From assembly GCA_024235755.1 (NCBI GenBank), contig JACKLV010000001.1, positions 223,805 to 287,804 on the forward strand: a DNA stretch of 64,000 nucleotides. Reading direction: 5' to 3'. Shown here in pieces: positions 16,915-26,894 of this stretch. Both the position numbers and the translations under genes were made by a program. The notes under the pieces were generated by a model that saw only the letters and a list, made by a program, of their open reading frames with translations, was not told the DNA's origin and searched no databases. This DNA is from Burkholderiales bacterium. Its GTDB lineage: Bacteria; Pseudomonadota; Gammaproteobacteria; Burkholderiales; Nitrosomonadaceae. How positions within the stretch are numbered: position 1 is the stretch's first letter; every line of letters starts with the position of its first letter.

Positions 16915-19632
16915 TTAAAGCGTTCTGCTTGTTTCAATGATTTCATAGGCTTCCAATTGATCGCCTACCTGGATATCATTGTAATTCTTGAGAGATACAC
17001 CACATTCAAAGCCTTCCTTGACTTCTTTCACGTCATCTTTAAAGCGCTTCAAAGAATCCAATTCGCAATTATGAATCACTTTGCCATCCCGCAATACTCT
17101 GATCTGCGAATTTCTTTTAACAAACCCCTCCAGAACATAACAACCCGCCACCACACCAACTTTTGGAATCCGATATACTTCTCTAACATCTATAAGACCC
17201 AAAATATTCTCTTTTCGCTCCGGTGCCATCATGCCTGAAAGTGCCGCTTTCACTTCATCAACAGCTTCGTAAATAATATTGTAATAACGTACATCTACAC
17301 CACTAGAAGTGATTAATTTTCGCGCACCTGCGTCCGCCCGAACATTAAATCCAATCACCACCGCTTTAGATGCCAATGACAAATTGATATCTGACTCAAT
17401 AATTGCTCCCACACCACTGTGTATGATATTGACTTTAACTTCATCAGTTGAAAGTTTTTGCAGCGCATGTGTCAGCGCTTCACAGGAACCCTGTACATCT
17501 GCTTTAATAATCAAAGATAATATTTTGACGTCTTCTTGCTGATCGAACACATTTTCCAGTTTTGCAGCCTGTTGTTTGGCAAGCTTGACATCACGGTATT
17601 TCCCTTGACGGAATAAGGCAATCTCTCTGGCTTTGCGTTCATCGTCAAGTGCCAACACAACGTCTCCGGCATCTGGCACCTCTGACAATCCCTGTATCTC
17701 AACGGGTATTGATGTACTCGCCTGTTTGATCAATTTACCATTTTCGTCACTCATGGCGCGTACTTTGCCAAACACTGCACCAGCCAGCAACACATCGCCT
17801 CGCTTTAACGTACCTGACTGAACCAAAATTGTTGCCACTGGCCCACGCCCCTTATCCAGGCGCGACTCAATTACTACACCCTTAGCCGTTGTTTTCTTGG
17901 GTGCCTTGAGCTCCAAAACCTCAGCTTGCAACAATATTGCTTCCAGTAGATTGTCTATGCCCTGGCCAGTTTTTGCTGACACTTCAATAAACATAGTATC
18001 TCCCCCCCAGTCTTCGGGTACTACTTCATGCGCCACCAACTCCTGTTTGATACGTTCAACATTGGCTTCAGGTTTATCAACCTTATTGACTGCAACAATC
18101 AACGGAATTCCAGCTGCTTTGGCATGATGAATAGCCTCTATAGTCTGCGGCATAACACCATCGTCTGCTGCAACCACCAGAACAACAATATCGGTGATTT
18201 TCGCGCCACGCGCACGCATAGCAGTAAATGCCTCATGACCAGGTGTATCGAGAAAGGTAATCATGCCATGCCCTGTTTCAACATGATATGCACCGATATG
18301 TTGTGTTATACCTCCGGCTTCAGCGCCCGCAATACGTGAACGGCGAATATGGTCCAGCAAAGATGTTTTCCCATGATCCACATGCCCCATTACCGTAACC
18401 ACAGGTGCGCGCGGCTCCAATTGCGCTTCAGCAATAAGCGACTCTGTATCAGCCAGAAAAGCTTCGGGGCTGTCCAATGCTGCGTATTTTGCCACATGCC
18501 CCATTTCTTCGACGACAATCATAGCCGTTTCCTGATCCAGCATTTGATTGATCGTTACCATGGAGCCCATGTTCATTAACACTTTGATAATATCAGCCGC
18601 TTTGACAGACATTTTTTGAGCTAATGCGCCAACAGAAATTGTTTCGGGAACGACAATCTCACGCACAATCGGCTCAGTCGGCGCAGAAAAACCATGCTCT
18701 TTCTTCGATTCAACAGAAATTGATTTTTGCTGTTTTTCACGACGTGTGCGCCACCCCTGTCCTCCCGCCAGATCACCATGCGTTTTCACACCGCGTTTAC
18801 GCGTAGTCTCTTCTTTCCAGCCTGGTTGTTTGACCTGCTTTTTTTTCTTTTCAGTCTTATCTGTTTTCTCGGCTTTACTTTCCGGTTTTTTCTCAGATTC
18901 CTCAGGTAATGGCTTAGTCTCTAATGATTCAGTAGCAACATCAGCAACTGCGTCAACTGGCTGAACTTTGGTAGCATCCTTCATCACGACACTGGATAAT
19001 TTTTCTTTTTCAGTTTTGCCTTCGGTCGTTTGAAGTAATTCACTAACTGTAGCAGAGCTTGATTCAGATATTTTAGCAGCGGCCAGCTGCTGTTCGGTCT
19101 CTTCGGAAGTAAGTGCAGCCGATTCAGCCGGACCTTTTTCTTCTTGAATGACTTCAGCTTTTTTACGCGCTTGTTTACGCTGAATTTCCGCCTTCTGACG
19201 CGCGATTAACTCTGCCTGTTTTTTTGCTTCCTCTTCACGTAATGCTAACTGTTCCGAATCAATTACAGACTCTGTTGAATGCAGTTTGGATTTTATCTCG
19301 GTTCGAGTCGATTTAGTTTCAGCGCCTGTTTCGTAAGAAGGCTTGGTAAATACTCGCCGCTTTCTCACCTCTACCTGAATCGTGCGTGCACGTCCCATAC
19401 TATCAGATTTACGAATTTCTGAAGTTTGACGACGAGTCAGGGTCACTTTGTTTTTCATCTCTTTGGCACCGTGCGTCTTTCTCAAATAATCGAGTAGCTG
19501 CGCCTTATCCTGCTCGGTTAGATTATCTTCTGCCAACATTTTCTTTACGCCAGCAGCTTGCAGTTGTTCCAGCAAAACCGCCGGTAACAAGCCAAGTTCA
19601 TTAGCAAATTGTTCTACACTTATTTGCGCCAT
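16915..19632 (-). CDS. infB: Translation initiation factor IF-2
   Basis: GTPase that places initiator tRNA on the ribosome. The 905-residue protein has an N-terminal IF2-N helix-turn domain, a long charged Lys/Glu-rich linker (about residues 80-330), a second IF2-N module, then the G domain with GHVDHGKTS, DTPGHE and NKVDK motifs, followed by the beta-barrels and C1/C2 domains. Length and order are standard for proteobacteria. It lies downstream of nusA after about 96 nt. Confidence 0.97.
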   Translation of the reverse strand: MAQISVEQFANELGLLPAVLLEQLQAAGVKKMLAEDNLTEQDKAQLLDYLRKTHGAKEMKNKVTLTRRQTSEIRKSDSMGRARTIQVEVRKRRVFTKPSYETGAETKSTRTEIKSKLHSTESVIDSEQLALREEEAKKQAELIARQKAEIQRKQARKKAEVIQEEKGPAESAALTSEETEQQLAAAKISESSSATVSELLQTTEGKTEKEKLSSVVMKDATKVQPVDAVADVATESLETKPLPEESEKKPESKAEKTDKTEKKKKQVKQPGWKEETTRKRGVKTHGDLAGGQGWRTRREKQQKSISVESKKEHGFSAPTEPIVREIVVPETISVGALAQKMSVKAADIIKVLMNMGSMVTINQMLDQETAMIVVEEMGHVAKYAALDSPEAFLADTESLIAEAQLEPRAPVVTVMGHVDHGKTSLLDHIRRSRIAGAEAGGITQHIGAYHVETGHGMITFLDTPGHEAFTAMRARGAKITDIVVLVVAADDGVMPQTIEAIHHAKAAGIPLIVAVNKVDKPEANVERIKQELVAHEVVPEDWGGDTMFIEVSAKTGQGIDNLLEAILLQAEVLELKAPKKTTAKGVVIESRLDKGRGPVATILVQSGTLKRGDVLLAGAVFGKVRAMSDENGKLIKQASTSIPVEIQGLSEVPDAGDVVLALDDERKAREIALFRQGKYRDVKLAKQQAAKLENVFDQQEDVKILSLIIKADVQGSCEALTHALQKLSTDEVKVNIIHSGVGAIIESDINLSLASKAVVIGFNVRADAGARKLITSSGVDVRYYNIIYEAVDEVKAALSGMMAPERKENILGLIDVREVYRIPKVGVVAGCYVLEGFVKRNSQIRVLRDGKVIHNCELDSLKRFKDDVKEVKEGFECGVSLKNYNDIQVGDQLEAYEIIETSRTL

Positions 19633-19728
19633 GTATAACCTTTTAGACCCTTCATCAAACTAAATAAAACAAAATACAAAACTATTACTTTTTAAATCAA
19701 TTCATAATAGTATTCAGTCTATTAAAAT

Positions 19729-21201
19729 TTAAACAAACCATGGTTCACGTGCTTTGATAATCAATTTGTTGGCACGCTCAATATCCATTCCCGTCATTTC
19801 TACCAGGTCGTCCGCAGCAAGATCGGCCAGGTCGCTTTGATTATCAATCCCCTTTTCCGCTAGTATGCGCACAGTGTCAATATCCATGCCTTCCAGCGAA
19901 AGCAAATCATCCGCTACATTCTCGACTCTTTCTTCATTGGCTATAGCATCTGTTAGCAAAGCATTTCGTGCGCGCTCACGAATTTCATTGATTGTATCCT
20001 CATCAAGAGACTCAATCTCCAGCATTTCATTTAAAGGAACATACGCGACCTCTTCCAGCGTAGCAAAACCCTCCTCTACCAAGATTTCAGCAATCTCTTG
20101 GTCTACATGCAATTTATCCATGAAAAGCTGTCTAATGAGCGTAGCTTCCTGCTCATGTTTGTTTTGGGACTCTTGAATTGTCATAATATTAAGAACCCAG
20201 CCGGTCAATTCTGATGCAAGACGCACATTCTGCCCTCCCCGGCCAATAGCCTGCGCGAGGTTTTCTTCATCGACAACGATGTCCATGCTATGCTGCTCTT
20301 CATCGACCATGATACTACTGATTTCTGCAGGAGCCAGGGCATTAACGATATAAGTGGCAGGATCATCCGACCACAGTATAATGTCCACGCGCTCCCCGGC
20401 CAGTTCACCGATCACCGATTGCACTCTGGAACCGCGCATGCCGACACACGTTCCAATGGGATCGACACGCTGATCATTTGATTTCACAGCAATTTTAGCC
20501 CGCGATCCAGGGTCTCTTGCAGCCGCCTTAATTTCCAAGATGCCTTCCTCAATCTCCGGCACCTCAAGTTCAAACAGTTTCACAAGAAATTCCGGTGTAA
20601 TTCGTGAAAGTTTTAATTGCGGTCCTCTAGCCGCACGATCAACTCTGTAGAGATAGGCACGTACCCGATCCCCAATACGGAGGTTTTCTTTTGGAATCAT
20701 CTGATCTCGCGGTAATTCCGCTTCTATTCTGCCAGATTCAACAATAGCGTTACCACGATCCAATCTCTTGATAGTCCCCGTAACCAGATAATCGCCGCGC
20801 TCAAGAAAATCATTGAGCGTCTGTTCACGTTCCGCATCGCGAATTTTCTGGAAAATAACCTGTTTGGCTGCTTGCGCACCGATACGGCCAAATTCGATTG
20901 GCTCCAATGGCTGTTCGGTATAGTCACCCACCTGCGAATTAGGGTCAATTTTTTTGGCATCAGTCAAAGCAATCTGACGGGACGATTCTTCAACCTCATT
21001 ATCCTCAACCACCAACCAGCGGCGAAAGGATTCATAATCACCTGACTTTCTGTCTATTGAAACCCGTGTATCGACATCTTCATGAAATCTTTTTTTTGTT
21101 GCAGAAGATAGTGCCATTTCCAACGCTGTGAAAACGATCTCTTTTTCCACGGCTTTCTCACGTGCCAACGCATCAACCAACAGTAAAATCTCGCGGCTCA
21201 T
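19729..21201 (-). CDS. nusA: Transcription factor NusA
   Basis: RNA-polymerase-binding pausing, termination and antitermination factor. Domain order: N-terminal domain, S1 domain (about 135-200), two KH domains with GMRGSRVQSV and GRGGQNVRLAS motifs, and two acidic C-terminal repeats (about 360-490). At 490 residues it is the full gamma/beta form with both acidic repeats. It starts 26 nt after rimP. Confidence 0.97.
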   Translation of the reverse strand: MSREILLLVDALAREKAVEKEIVFTALEMALSSATKKRFHEDVDTRVSIDRKSGDYESFRRWLVVEDNEVEESSRQIALTDAKKIDPNSQVGDYTEQPLEPIEFGRIGAQAAKQVIFQKIRDAEREQTLNDFLERGDYLVTGTIKRLDRGNAIVESGRIEAELPRDQMIPKENLRIGDRVRAYLYRVDRAARGPQLKLSRITPEFLVKLFELEVPEIEEGILEIKAAARDPGSRAKIAVKSNDQRVDPIGTCVGMRGSRVQSVIGELAGERVDIILWSDDPATYIVNALAPAEISSIMVDEEQHSMDIVVDEENLAQAIGRGGQNVRLASELTGWVLNIMTIQESQNKHEQEATLIRQLFMDKLHVDQEIAEILVEEGFATLEEVAYVPLNEMLEIESLDEDTINEIRERARNALLTDAIANEERVENVADDLLSLEGMDIDTVRILAEKGIDNQSDLADLAADDLVEMTGMDIERANKLIIKAREPWFV

Positions 21202-21227
21202 AGTCCTCCAGTCAAATTTTTAATTGC

Positions 21228-21656
21228 TTACAATTTTGGAACCAGACGAGCCTTTCCAATATTGCGCATTTCTAGGTCAAACAATTTTCCTTCGACTTCA
21301 AGTTTCAAAATGCCATCATTTACTTCCCGCAAAACACCCACAAAATTTCTCTGCCCCTGCAAGGGGACGCGTAGTTTTAATCGAATTGTTTCGCCAATAA
21401 AACGAAAAAAATCACTCTCTTTTCTAAGTGGTCTGTCCAAACCCGGCGAAGAAACCTCCAAACGACCGTAATCAATATTTTCTACTGTTAACAAACGATT
21501 CAAATGGTTACTGATCGCGACACAATCATCAATAGTTATGCCACCTTGCTTGTCCACAAACACTCTTAACAGTTTACCGTGCGATAATTGCTCGAAATCA
21601 ACCAGCTCATAGCCCATACCTTCAAGCGTTAATTCTAGCAATTTTTCCAGCATCAT
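21228..21656 (-). CDS. rimP: Ribosome maturation factor RimP
   Basis: Assists 30S subunit assembly. I chose the ATG (or the adjacent ATG at 21653) giving a start of MMLEKLLELTLEGMGYELVD, standard for the family; the frame is open further upstream but that extension would run through a hairpin. SPGLDRPL is the hallmark motif. It is the first gene of the rimP-nusA-infB-rbfA-truB group. Confidence 0.93.
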   Translation of the reverse strand: MMLEKLLELTLEGMGYELVDFEQLSHGKLLRVFVDKQGGITIDDCVAISNHLNRLLTVENIDYGRLEVSSPGLDRPLRKESDFFRFIGETIRLKLRVPLQGQRNFVGVLREVNDGILKLEVEGKLFDLEMRNIGKARLVPKL

Positions 21657-21672
21657 AGCGGTCAATACAAAT

Positions 21673-21696
21673 AAAAAATGGGCTGTCGAAGCCCAT
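21673..21696 (-). terminator. Terminator-like hairpin in the rimP leader
   Basis: On the minus strand a 7-bp stem (ATGGGCT with AGCCCAT, 21678-21684 and 21690-21696) around a 5-nt loop is followed directly by TTTTTTA. It ends only about 16 nt before the rimP ATG. No gene lies immediately upstream on this strand, so it looks like an attenuator of the rimP operon rather than the end of another transcript. Confidence 0.6.
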
Positions 21697-21891
21697 AACA
21701 ATTTGCACATGATTTTATCAAATAATTAAAAAATATGGAACAAATATCGATGGTTTAGTTAGAATTCACAATGGTAATTATGAATTATATACAAACATGC
21801 TTAATAATCAGAATCAAAACTTAACTAGTGTAGCGACAGATGACTCAAGCGTGACTGAAAAACTTTTAGCAATTTAGTAGGAAGAAAAAAC

Positions 21892-22401
21892 ATGACACTT
21901 TCAACAATCAATACAAAAAAACACATTCCCTCCTGGATAACTTGCGTTTTGATTTCAATGAGTGCTTTTTTATTTGCACCAACTTTAGGCGCAGAGAAAA
22001 TAGGAAGCGTATCGACCAAATTCAAATTGGTCGGCCCAAATGACAAAATTGTCATTGAAGCATTTGACGATCCCGATATTAGCGGTGCCACATGCTATTT
22101 AAGCAGGGCCAAAACTGGGGGAGTAAGTGGCGCAGTCGGCGTTGCTGAAGACACATCTGACGCATCTATCGCATGCAGGCAGGTTGGCCCCATTTCTCTG
22201 CCCGAGAAAATTAAAAACGGTGACGCAGATGGCGACGAAGTATTCAAAAAAAGCACTTCCCTACTTTTTAAATCATTACAAGTTGTTCGTTTTTACGATT
22301 CTAAAAGAAACGTTCTTATCTATTTGACTTACAGCGATCGTATTATAGAAGGATCACCCAAAAACAGTATTTCTACCATTCCAATAATGCCCTGGCGTTA
22401 G
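21892..22401 (+). CDS. creA: CreA family protein
   Basis: A 169-residue secreted protein of the CreA family. The signal peptide occupies about residues 1-33 and ends near TLGAEKIG. The EKIGSVSTKFKLVGPNDKI start of the mature part, the DPDISGATCYLSRAKTGG block and the ASIACRQVGPI block identify the family. Two Cys may form a disulfide. CreA has no firmly established function. It is divergent from rimP and stands alone. Confidence 0.9.
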   Translation: MTLSTINTKKHIPSWITCVLISMSAFLFAPTLGAEKIGSVSTKFKLVGPNDKIVIEAFDDPDISGATCYLSRAKTGGVSGAVGVAEDTSDASIACRQVGPISLPEKIKNGDADGDEVFKKSTSLLFKSLQVVRFYDSKRNVLIYLTYSDRIIEGSPKNSISTIPIMPWR

Positions 22402-22434
22402 ACCTGATATAAATTCTCTGGTATTTCAAACACT

Positions 22435-22462
22435 TTTTCGTTTAATTAATTTTCAACGAAAA
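22435..22462. terminator. Weak hairpin after creA
   Basis: TTTTCGTT (22435-22442) can pair with AACGAAAA (22455-22462) around a 12-nt loop, 34 nt after the creA stop. The stem is AT-rich and the T-tract is poor, so it is a weak terminator candidate. Confidence 0.3.
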
Positions 22463-22532
22463 TTCTAAAATGGGTTTTACACCGTAAAACCATGTAGTGG
22501 CCAATACCAGCTCGTTTAGCAGCGCATTGAAA

Positions 22533-22562
22533 TTAACAGCATGGGGCAAAATGATGTATAAT
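22533..22562 (+). promoter_or_regulatory. Promoter of tRNA-fMet
   Basis: TTAACA (22533-22538) and a perfect TATAAT (22557-22562) are separated by 18 bp. The start point would be near 22569, about 30 nt before the tRNA. Position and quality make this a good promoter call. Confidence 0.65.
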
Positions 22563-22597
22563 GCTGGTTTTACTTGTTTCAAGTAACGAGAGACGGA

Positions 22598-23290
<693 letters not shown>

Positions 23291-23293
23291 AGT

Positions 23294-23340
23294 GGGGTAA
23301 CTTTTGCAGAGGTATAAATTGTTACCCCTAAAGTTACCCC
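23294..23340. repeat. Three GTTACCCC boxes upstream of the integrase start
   Basis: GTTACCCC occurs at 23321-23328 and 23333-23340, and its complement GGGGTAAC at 23294-23301, only 4 nt upstream of the integrase ATG. The 12-bp direct spacing plus an inverted copy suggests an operator or excisionase/arm site left over from the integrated element. Confidence 0.5.
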
Positions 23341-23454
23341 TGTTTTAAGTTGGATGCAAGCGGATAATTACGGAATAGTACGGAAAAAAAACCTGATAAA
23401 TAAAGGATTCTACTAAGATTAATGGATAACTGCGGATGGTTACGGATGCGGAAA

Positions 23455-23544
23455 TGGCGGAGGCGGTGAGATTCGAACTCACGGTAGAGTCACCCCTACG
23501 GCAGTTTTCAAGACTGCTGCCTTAAACCACTCGGCCACACCTCC
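23455..23544 (-). tRNA. tRNA-Ser (UGA)
   Basis: This folds as a 90-nt class II tRNA with encoded CCA. The acceptor starts GGAGGTG and pairs with CGCCTCC; the anticodon is TGA in CAGTCTTGAAAACTG; a long variable arm lies between the anticodon and T arms. The discriminator is G, as usual for Ser. The P4-type integrase remnant lies 164 nt beyond its 3' end in the same direction, the classical arrangement for tRNA-integrated elements. Confidence 0.96.
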
Positions 23545-23692
23545 CTGAAAGAACGGCTATCATACTCTTTCATACGTAATTTGGCCAGTCTATTTGCCCG
23601 CAAACCCGCAATAGAACGCGGAAAAATTGTTAGACCGGCCAGAATTTCCGTATCGCGTTTTTTTACAAATACACCGACAGCAACGGCAATTT

Positions 23693-24139
23693 TCAGCGTG
23701 CTGCAAGCTGTTCTTTCAATTGCCTGATTTCCTCTTCGGCTTTGATTTGTTCGGTAGCATCATGCTGAACGCCGAGGAAGTAGAGCAGATTACCATTGGA
23801 ATCAAACAACGGCATCATTTTCAGGTGATTGTAAAACAACTCCCCGTTTTTCTTGTAATTTCGGAGCGTGACTTCAACCGGCTCTTTATTTTTAATCGCT
23901 TCTCGCAGCTTGGCGACCTGCTCCTGATCCCTATCCGTGCCCTGCAGAAAACGGCAGTTTTTCCCCAGAGTTTCTTCTTGAGAGTAACCCGTTATACTTT
24001 CAAATGCCTTGTTGACATAAACCAGCGGCATATCTTCTTGATCGGGATCGGCCAGCGAAACACCATTAATGCATGAATCCAGAATTTTAGATAATACCTG
24101 CGGAATCAATCCAGGATCTTTTTCAACAATAAAGTCCAT
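23693..24139 (-). CDS. Short LOV-domain photoreceptor
   Basis: A 148-residue protein that is almost entirely one PAS/LOV domain. GKNCRFLQG carries the Cys (about residue 62) that forms the flavin adduct in LOV photoreceptors, and FLGVQHDAT supplies the conserved Gln (about 125) of the last strand. NKAF and GYSQEE segments match LOV core positions. A C-terminal helix (about 128-148) extends past the core, the usual signalling coil of short LOV proteins, without an output domain. A GGAG ribosome site precedes the ATG. It probably signals through a partner protein; the neighbouring SRPBCC and flavoprotein genes share its strand. Confidence 0.85.
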   Translation of the reverse strand: MDFIVEKDPGLIPQVLSKILDSCINGVSLADPDQEDMPLVYVNKAFESITGYSQEETLGKNCRFLQGTDRDQEQVAKLREAIKNKEPVEVTLRNYKKNGELFYNHLKMMPLFDSNGNLLYFLGVQHDATEQIKAEEEIRQLKEQLAAR

Positions 24140-24203
24140 AATATTTCTCCAAGTTTATACTCAAGCTACACGCTGTATCGTAATACCAGTTTTCAACACT
24201 TAT

Positions 24204-24686
24204 TTAACTAGCCGCTTCCGCGTTCTCTGCTTCAATGATTTTTTTTATGTTGCGCACCGTTCTCTCAGTACCATCCTGAACCGCAATGCGAATCAATTTT
24301 TCGAAAGGCTTCATATGCAATTCCAGATCGAGCAATTCGAAAACAAAGGTGACACGACTGACTTTTTCATCCACTGCTTCAATTAGATAATCGCATCGAT
24401 ATGGATTCGAAACGCCTTCGAAGCGGATACGCGAACCGGATTCGAACGCGGTTACTTTAAATGTCGACTCGGAACGGTTTCCCTGATCAACGCGTACCTG
24501 ACGGCATTGCGTCCCGATTTTGACGGGGCCGTCTGTCAATTTTTCGAGCTCTTTGACTTCCGGCGACCAGCGCGGATAATTTTCCAGCAATTCGACACCA
24601 ATAAAGTTAAACAGTTTGTCAGACGGACTATGAATCAGTGCGTTGGCCTTACCAACAACAGGGGTCTGTTTTAATAAACCAAACAT
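24204..24686 (-). CDS. SRPBCC family protein
   Basis: A 160-residue protein with the START/SRPBCC (polyketide cyclase/dehydrase-like) pattern: an N-terminal strand with SPSDKLFNFI, NYPRWSPEVKELEKL, a core of alternating strands, and a long C-terminal helix. Such proteins form a cavity for hydrophobic ligands; no ligand can be named. It lies 64 nt upstream of the LOV gene and 23 nt after the flavoprotein gene, on the same strand, so the three may be co-transcribed. Confidence 0.75.
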   Translation of the reverse strand: MFGLLKQTPVVGKANALIHSPSDKLFNFIGVELLENYPRWSPEVKELEKLTDGPVKIGTQCRQVRVDQGNRSESTFKVTAFESGSRIRFEGVSNPYRCDYLIEAVDEKVSRVTFVFELLDLELHMKPFEKLIRIAVQDGTERTVRNIKKIIEAENAEAAS

Positions 24687-24709
24687 AAATAGTCTCCCGC
24701 ATTAAATTC

Positions 24710-25876
24710 TCATACCACATACGTATCTATCCCTCTTAATAATAAATCATATTGCGCCTCGACCAACTCCTTGATGGCCAATGCAGGGATTCCTGTAACA
24801 ATATTACCTTCTGTAACCAGCCAGCCGACAGCATCCACAGGCCCCAGATTGACCACATACCCGATATCGTGATGCAGATAAGGTTCAAGGATTGCCAGCA
24901 AACCCGAGTGGCGCAGAATATTACGGCCAACCAGTTTACCTTTGCGCACGGCCGATTGCGCCGACTGTACATTCGAACCCGGAGATTTGTAAACAGTGCA
25001 ATCACCGGCGATAAAAATATTCTGCAGCGTTTTTTGATCAATCACGGCCTGCCCGAACATATTCGCCGACAATAGCATTTCCTGTTTTTTACCCAAAAAC
25101 AGCAGCGTCAAATGCGACGGCAGTTGATAAAGCTGTCCGGACTGTTCGTCCTCAAGCTGAATTTGCTCCCCGGTCTGACCACGATAGCGAACATTGGACA
25201 CAACCTGAATATTCAAATCCTGCATACACGATTGCACATACGCATCGAAACCCTGTGGAAACTGCGCAAGCACCCGTTCACCCGAATGAACTAACCGCAA
25301 TTGCGCGTTGATTTTTTGTCTGCTGAGGTACTGCCTGATTTCAAATAAAAACTGTATGCCTGTCGCGCCTGCGCCCACCACCGAAATGATGCGCTGGTCC
25401 CGGCCTTGACGGTCATCGCGGTTCAAGTGCTCATGGAGCAACTCCGGCCCGGCTGTATGCATAAAATGCTGCAATGTCAGTACATTTTCATCCTGCCCAG
25501 CCTGACGGGATTCGGCACCCGTCGCAATAATCAGATAATCGAAATCAATGATTTCATCGCCGGCTGCAAGATATTTGTCAGCCTGCCACTGCAGCAGCAA
25601 TTCATCCGTCACGGGGAGTGAAGCCTGAACATGACGGCAACCGAAACGCGATTCCAGCGTGCTGAACGGCACCTGCAAATCCGACAGCGGATAACGGAAT
25701 GTTTCATGCAAGTGGGTGATTTTGAGATGCTGATCGCCGGTATCAATCAGTGTAATATCAATAGCGGACGCAAAACGCTTCAAAGTTGTCAGCGCTGCCA
25801 TACCGGCATAACCACCGCCGGCTATCGCCACTTTTATCCGTCTTTTGCCAGGTATGTAAAATGGCAGTAACGCCAC
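24710..25876 (-). CDS. NDH-2-like FAD-dependent oxidoreductase
   Basis: A 388-residue pyridine nucleotide-disulfide oxidoreductase. The FAD-binding AGGGYAGMAAL is near residue 20, IIATGAESR near 130, a second nucleotide fold with SVVGAGATGIQF near 180, and FIAGDCTVYKSPGS, the second FAD contact, near 310. The layout resembles type II NADH dehydrogenases and sulfide:quinone reductases, but no Cys pair for the latter is evident. I chose the GTG at 25876 because an AAGGAG site lies 5 nt upstream; the longer open frame would overlap gluQ by 73 bp. It follows gluQ by 11 nt. Confidence 0.75.
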   Translation of the reverse strand: MALLPFYIPGKRRIKVAIAGGGYAGMAALTTLKRFASAIDITLIDTGDQHLKITHLHETFRYPLSDLQVPFSTLESRFGCRHVQASLPVTDELLLQWQADKYLAAGDEIIDFDYLIIATGAESRQAGQDENVLTLQHFMHTAGPELLHEHLNRDDRQGRDQRIISVVGAGATGIQFLFEIRQYLSRQKINAQLRLVHSGERVLAQFPQGFDAYVQSCMQDLNIQVVSNVRYRGQTGEQIQLEDEQSGQLYQLPSHLTLLFLGKKQEMLLSANMFGQAVIDQKTLQNIFIAGDCTVYKSPGSNVQSAQSAVRKGKLVGRNILRHSGLLAILEPYLHHDIGYVVNLGPVDAVGWLVTEGNIVTGIPALAIKELVEAQYDLLLRGIDTYVV

Positions 25877-25887
25877 GCACTCTCCTT

Positions 25888-26829
25888 TTATTTGATAAAA
25901 AAACCCACCGGCGCACCGGATAACGGTATGCGATCCGTCTGCCAATGCTGAACCGCCCACCGCCAGAACGTTTCCAGATTGCTGTCGAGCAATGCTTGCG
26001 GAGGATTCTGGCCAAGAAACCGCAACGCAGCCACCAGTTGTGATAATACATTGAATTGACTGACTGGTGCAGCAAAGGTTTGCTTACTGAGTTTTTCGCC
26101 ACGCCGATTCGTTACCAGCGGCAAATGCATATATGCAGGCAACGGATAACCCAGCAATTGCTGCAAAAAAATCTGCCGCGGGGTCGAATCAAACAAATCC
26201 GCCCCGCGTACCACATGGGTCATCCATTGATCTGCATCATCAACCACCACCGCCAGCTGGTAAGCAAATAGACCATCAGCACGGTGCAAGACAAAGTCAC
26301 CGATATCCTGACCGATGCATTGGGATAAAAAACCCTGCACACGATCCGTCAGCGCGATACTGCGGCGCTCTGTTTTTACACGCACCGCACTGCGTTTTTG
26401 CGACTTGCCGTTTTGCCCTTCACCCTGCGCGTTCCGGCATGTTCCGGGATAGATAGGGCCGTCAATCCCGGTTATACTCAAGGCCGCCACTTCTTTACGC
26501 GAACAGAAGCATGGATAGACCAACGCCTGCTTTTTCAATCTTGCCAATGCGGCGCGGTACAAATCATAGCGTTGGCTTTGGTATACGACTTCACCGTCCC
26601 ATTCCATGCCAAGTTTCTCAAGCAAAACCAGTATATCGCGCGCAGCGCCCGGCACTTCACGCGGCGGATCGAGGTCCTCTATTCTGACCAGCCACTCACC
26701 GTTGTGCGATTTTGCATCCAGATAACTGCCGACAGCTGTTACCAACGAACCGAAGTGCAACGGCCCCGTTGGCGAAGGCGCAAAACGGCCGCGATAAAAG
26801 GCGCTGCTTGAGTATGTATCTACCACCAC
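25888..26829 (-). CDS. gluQ: Glutamyl-Q tRNA(Asp) synthetase
   Basis: Truncated glutamyl-tRNA synthetase paralogue that attaches Glu to queuosine in tRNA(Asp). GRFAPSPTGPLHFGSL carries the HIGH-like signature and GEKLSKQ the KMSKS equivalent. Zinc ligands are visible as CFCSR, a Tyr and a following CRN. The anticodon-binding domain of GluRS is missing, as expected for a 313-residue GluQ. Translation appears to start at GTG. Confidence 0.94.
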   Translation of the reverse strand: MVVDTYSSSAFYRGRFAPSPTGPLHFGSLVTAVGSYLDAKSHNGEWLVRIEDLDPPREVPGAARDILVLLEKLGMEWDGEVVYQSQRYDLYRAALARLKKQALVYPCFCSRKEVAALSITGIDGPIYPGTCRNAQGEGQNGKSQKRSAVRVKTERRSIALTDRVQGFLSQCIGQDIGDFVLHRADGLFAYQLAVVVDDADQWMTHVVRGADLFDSTPRQIFLQQLLGYPLPAYMHLPLVTNRRGEKLSKQTFAAPVSQFNVLSQLVAALRFLGQNPPQALLDSNLETFWRWAVQHWQTDRIPLSGAPVGFFIK

Positions 26830-26894
26830 ATTGTATGTAAATGCTTGTAGGGGTTCAAATCGGCATCAACGCCATTTGCGGCACAGTCTCCCAA

